DNA of 7,716 nt, taken from the NCBI GenBank assembly GCA_937892835.1, contig CALBHM010000199.1, forward strand, positions 1-7,716. The letters run 5' to 3'. Positions within the stretch are counted from its first letter, which is position 1, and every line of letters starts with the position of its first letter. The stretch comes from an uncultured Ruminococcus sp. (GTDB lineage Bacteria > Bacillota > Clostridia > Oscillospirales > Acutalibacteraceae). Under the pieces are notes generated by a model that ran no database searches, was not told the DNA's origin, and worked only from the letters and a program-made list of their open reading frames with translations. The translations under genes and the position numbers were made by a program. Below, in pieces: positions 6,125 through 7,716 of this stretch.

Positions 6125-6148
6125 GAGGATAAAAGGAGGATAAACCTT

Positions 6149-7459
6149 ATGAATGAAAACTTCAGCTACAAAATGAAGCTGACAGACGAGGAAAAAGAAA
6201 TTCTTCACGGCTCAAAAGGCGAGGTAATGGCAAAGGTTATGAAGACCCTTGTGCTTTACGGCGACGCTTTCGGAGCAGAAAGATTCGTCCCCGTAAACGG
6301 CAAAGGACATCTCGTTACGAGCTTCGGTATTTCGGTTCTCAAGCCCGTGTTCTCCATCATGGATGAGCTTATTAAGGGTGGCCTCAAGGTTGATGAGGGC
6401 TTTACCGTTGACCCGAGACCTATTGACTATGCAAACGTAAAGTGCAACCCGCTCCAGAAATTGATTTTCAACAAGATTCTCTACGGTATGCAGGATTCTT
6501 ATGAGGTTCAGCTTAACAAGCTCGGCCTTAAGAGTGACAAGTCATTCACATGCGCCTGTTATTTTGATGAGGTTGGCAACACACCTAAGAAGGGTGACAT
6601 CCTTTCATGGGCAGAAAGCTCGGCTGTTGTATTTGCAAACTCTGTTCTCGGTGCAAGATGTAACCGTAACTCAGGTATCATTGAGCTGTTCGGTTCAATT
6701 CTCGGCAAGGTTCCCGAGTTCGATCTTCTCACAGATGAGGGAAGAAAGGCAAAGTGGATCATCGAGGTTAAGACAACAAAGATTCCCGAGGCGCAGGTTC
6801 TCGGTTCGGCAATCGGCATGAAGGTTATGGAGGATGTTCCGTACGTCAAGGGCCTTGACAAGTGGATCGGCACAGAGCTTACGGATGATGCTAAGGCATA
6901 TCTCAAGGACTTCGGCGCAGCAACCGCTTCAAACGGTGCAGTCGGTCTCTATCATATTGAAAATCTTACCCCCGAAGCTGTTGAGCAGGGCGAAAGCCTT
7001 ATCGCTGAGGGTGCTCAGACATATGTTATCGACGACGCTGAACTTGAGAGAGTTTACAAGAACTATCCCGTTATGTGGAAAGATAAGGGCGCAGCTCCGA
7101 AGCTTTGCTTCATCGGTTGTCCTCACCTCTCATATGCTCAGCTCGGCGAGTGGACAGAAAGATTCGAGAAGGAACTTAAGAAGCAGGGCAAGACAAAGGT
7201 TGGTCTTCGTACGGTTATGACAACTGCTCCCGAGGTTCTCGACAGATTTAAGAAGGAAAACAGTGCCGCATATAATAAGCTTATCGGCTTCGGCATCAAC
7301 CTTTCCTGCATCTGCCCGCTTATGTACATGAACAATCCGCTTTGCGGCGGCGACACGAGCAATGTTATCACATGCTCAAATAAGCTTCGTACATACACGA
7401 CCGCACGTTATTTCACAACTGACGATATCACCAAGATCGCTGTCAAGGGAGGTTTTTGA
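6149..7459 (+). CDS. Aconitase X large (catalytic) subunit, DUF521 family
   Basis: Aconitase X enzymes are iron-sulfur dehydratases. Characterised members act on cis-3-hydroxy-L-proline (bacteria) or 5-phosphomevalonate (archaea); the substrate here is not shown by the sequence. The 436 residues fit the stand-alone large subunit of two-subunit (type II) forms. Family landmarks include AERFVPVNGKGHLVTSFG (43-60), SWAESSAVVFANSVLGARCN (153-172), FIGCPHLSY (321-329) and the C-terminal TCSNKLRTYTTARY (408-421). Candidate cluster ligands are Cys324, Cys387 or Cys389, and Cys409, with Cys399 nearby. The ATG at 6149 is chosen because AAAGGAGGA (6132-6140) lies eight bases upstream; an in-frame ATG at 6110 lies within leader hairpin B and lacks a site. 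The small subunit begins two bases after the stop, so the two are translationally close. Codon use (AAG for Lys, GTT for Val) resembles the exported-protein gene and suggests good expression. Confidence 0.93.
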   Translation: MNENFSYKMKLTDEEKEILHGSKGEVMAKVMKTLVLYGDAFGAERFVPVNGKGHLVTSFGISVLKPVFSIMDELIKGGLKVDEGFTVDPRPIDYANVKCNPLQKLIFNKILYGMQDSYEVQLNKLGLKSDKSFTCACYFDEVGNTPKKGDILSWAESSAVVFANSVLGARCNRNSGIIELFGSILGKVPEFDLLTDEGRKAKWIIEVKTTKIPEAQVLGSAIGMKVMEDVPYVKGLDKWIGTELTDDAKAYLKDFGAATASNGAVGLYHIENLTPEAVEQGESLIAEGAQTYVIDDAELERVYKNYPVMWKDKGAAPKLCFIGCPHLSYAQLGEWTERFEKELKKQGKTKVGLRTVMTTAPEVLDRFKKENSAAYNKLIGFGINLSCICPLMYMNNPLCGGDTSNVITCSNKLRTYTTARYFTTDDITKIAVKGGF

Positions 7460-7461
7460 TT

Positions 7462-7716
7462 ATGAGCAAGACATTCAAAGGACGTCCTGTTGTAGCAGGC
7501 ACAATCAATAAGGGCGAGGCTGTTGTTTCTCATAACGGTGTAAACACACTTGCAACATTCCAGAAAACAGCTCTCATGCATGATATCCCGATTATCGGTA
7601 AGGATGAGGTTATCGGTTCTGACCAGAACAACCCCGACGTATTCGGCAAGAATCTCACAGGTAAGGTTCTCTGCCTGCCTCAGACAATCGGCTCGACAAC
7701 CGGCGGTATGGTTCTT
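7462..7716 (+). CDS. Aconitase X small (swivel) subunit, DUF126 family (partial, first 85 residues)
   Basis: This is the swivelling-domain subunit that completes the active site of the two-subunit aconitase X. The frame is open to the right edge; the family usually runs about 130-150 residues, so roughly the last third is missing. It opens with the typical FKGRPVVAGTINKGEAVVS (5-23) and carries LTGKVLCLPQTIGSTTGG (65-82), matching the family's loop that ends in a Gly-Ser-Ser/Thr active-site motif. Between these, the usual segment resembling PLSFWGGVDPxTG is replaced by a sequence containing NTLATFQKTALMHD and DQNNPDVFG, marking a divergent subgroup. The ATG at 7462 has AAGGGAGG (7445-7452) nine bases upstream, inside the end of the large-subunit gene; the stop-to-start gap is two bases. 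Confidence 0.9.
   Translation, partial: MSKTFKGRPVVAGTINKGEAVVSHNGVNTLATFQKTALMHDIPIIGKDEVIGSDQNNPDVFGKNLTGKVLCLPQTIGSTTGGMVL

Noticed and set aside
6110..6148. Upstream in-frame ATG for the aconitase X large subunit
   Set aside because: It sits in a leader hairpin with no binding site; the ATG at 6149 has AAAGGAGGA eight bases upstream.
6047..6148. Guanidine or other known riboswitch in the aconitase X leader
   Set aside because: An ACG in the first hairpin loop recalls mini-ykkC, but the paired ACGR-loop hairpins of that class are absent and no other known consensus fits.
1..7716. Mobile element, CRISPR array, phage or defence system
   Set aside because: No transposase, integrase, repeat-spacer pattern or defence-gene motif is visible in either strand.

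Overview
The window looks like chromosomal DNA of an anaerobic, endospore-forming Firmicute of class Clostridia, possibly a gut Ruminococcaceae/Oscillospiraceae-type organism. The grounds are an alpha/beta-type small acid-soluble spore protein, a T-box leader in front of ileS, the eukaryotic-like (type 2) form of IleS, strong AGGAGG ribosome binding sites, sigma-A-like promoters and intrinsic terminators. Genus assignment is inference. I see no mobile element, CRISPR array, tRNA or rRNA.

Left part (1-1880, minus strand): the N-terminal half of isoleucyl-tRNA synthetase runs off the left edge. It is preceded by a complete T-box leader (specifier ATC, T-box sequence, antiterminator/terminator) and a TTGACA / extended -10 promoter.

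Centre left (1880-4060, plus strand): a good promoter drives a structured leader of about 125 nt and a gene for a 594-residue exported protein that I cannot name. The leader begins GAGGGGAGTA, closes with a CCTC that could otherwise mask the ribosome binding site, and may be a riboswitch of the yybP-ykoY (manganese) kind. The protein gene has strongly biased codon use and ends at a strong terminator.

Centre (4073-4340): a long perfect dyad, then a small minus-strand spore-protein gene that converges on the exported-protein gene.

Centre right (4436-5955, plus strand): a promoter, then a two-gene unit of a cysteine-synthase-family PLP enzyme (TTG start) and cytidine deaminase, closed by a terminator.

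Right (6012-7716, plus strand): a near-consensus promoter and a roughly 100-nt leader with mutually exclusive pairings, followed by the two subunits of an aconitase X enzyme (large catalytic subunit complete, small swivel subunit cut by the right edge). Its substrate is not determined by the sequence. The neighbouring units have separate promoters and no evident shared pathway. The least ordinary items are the exported protein with its leader and the aconitase X operon with its leader.
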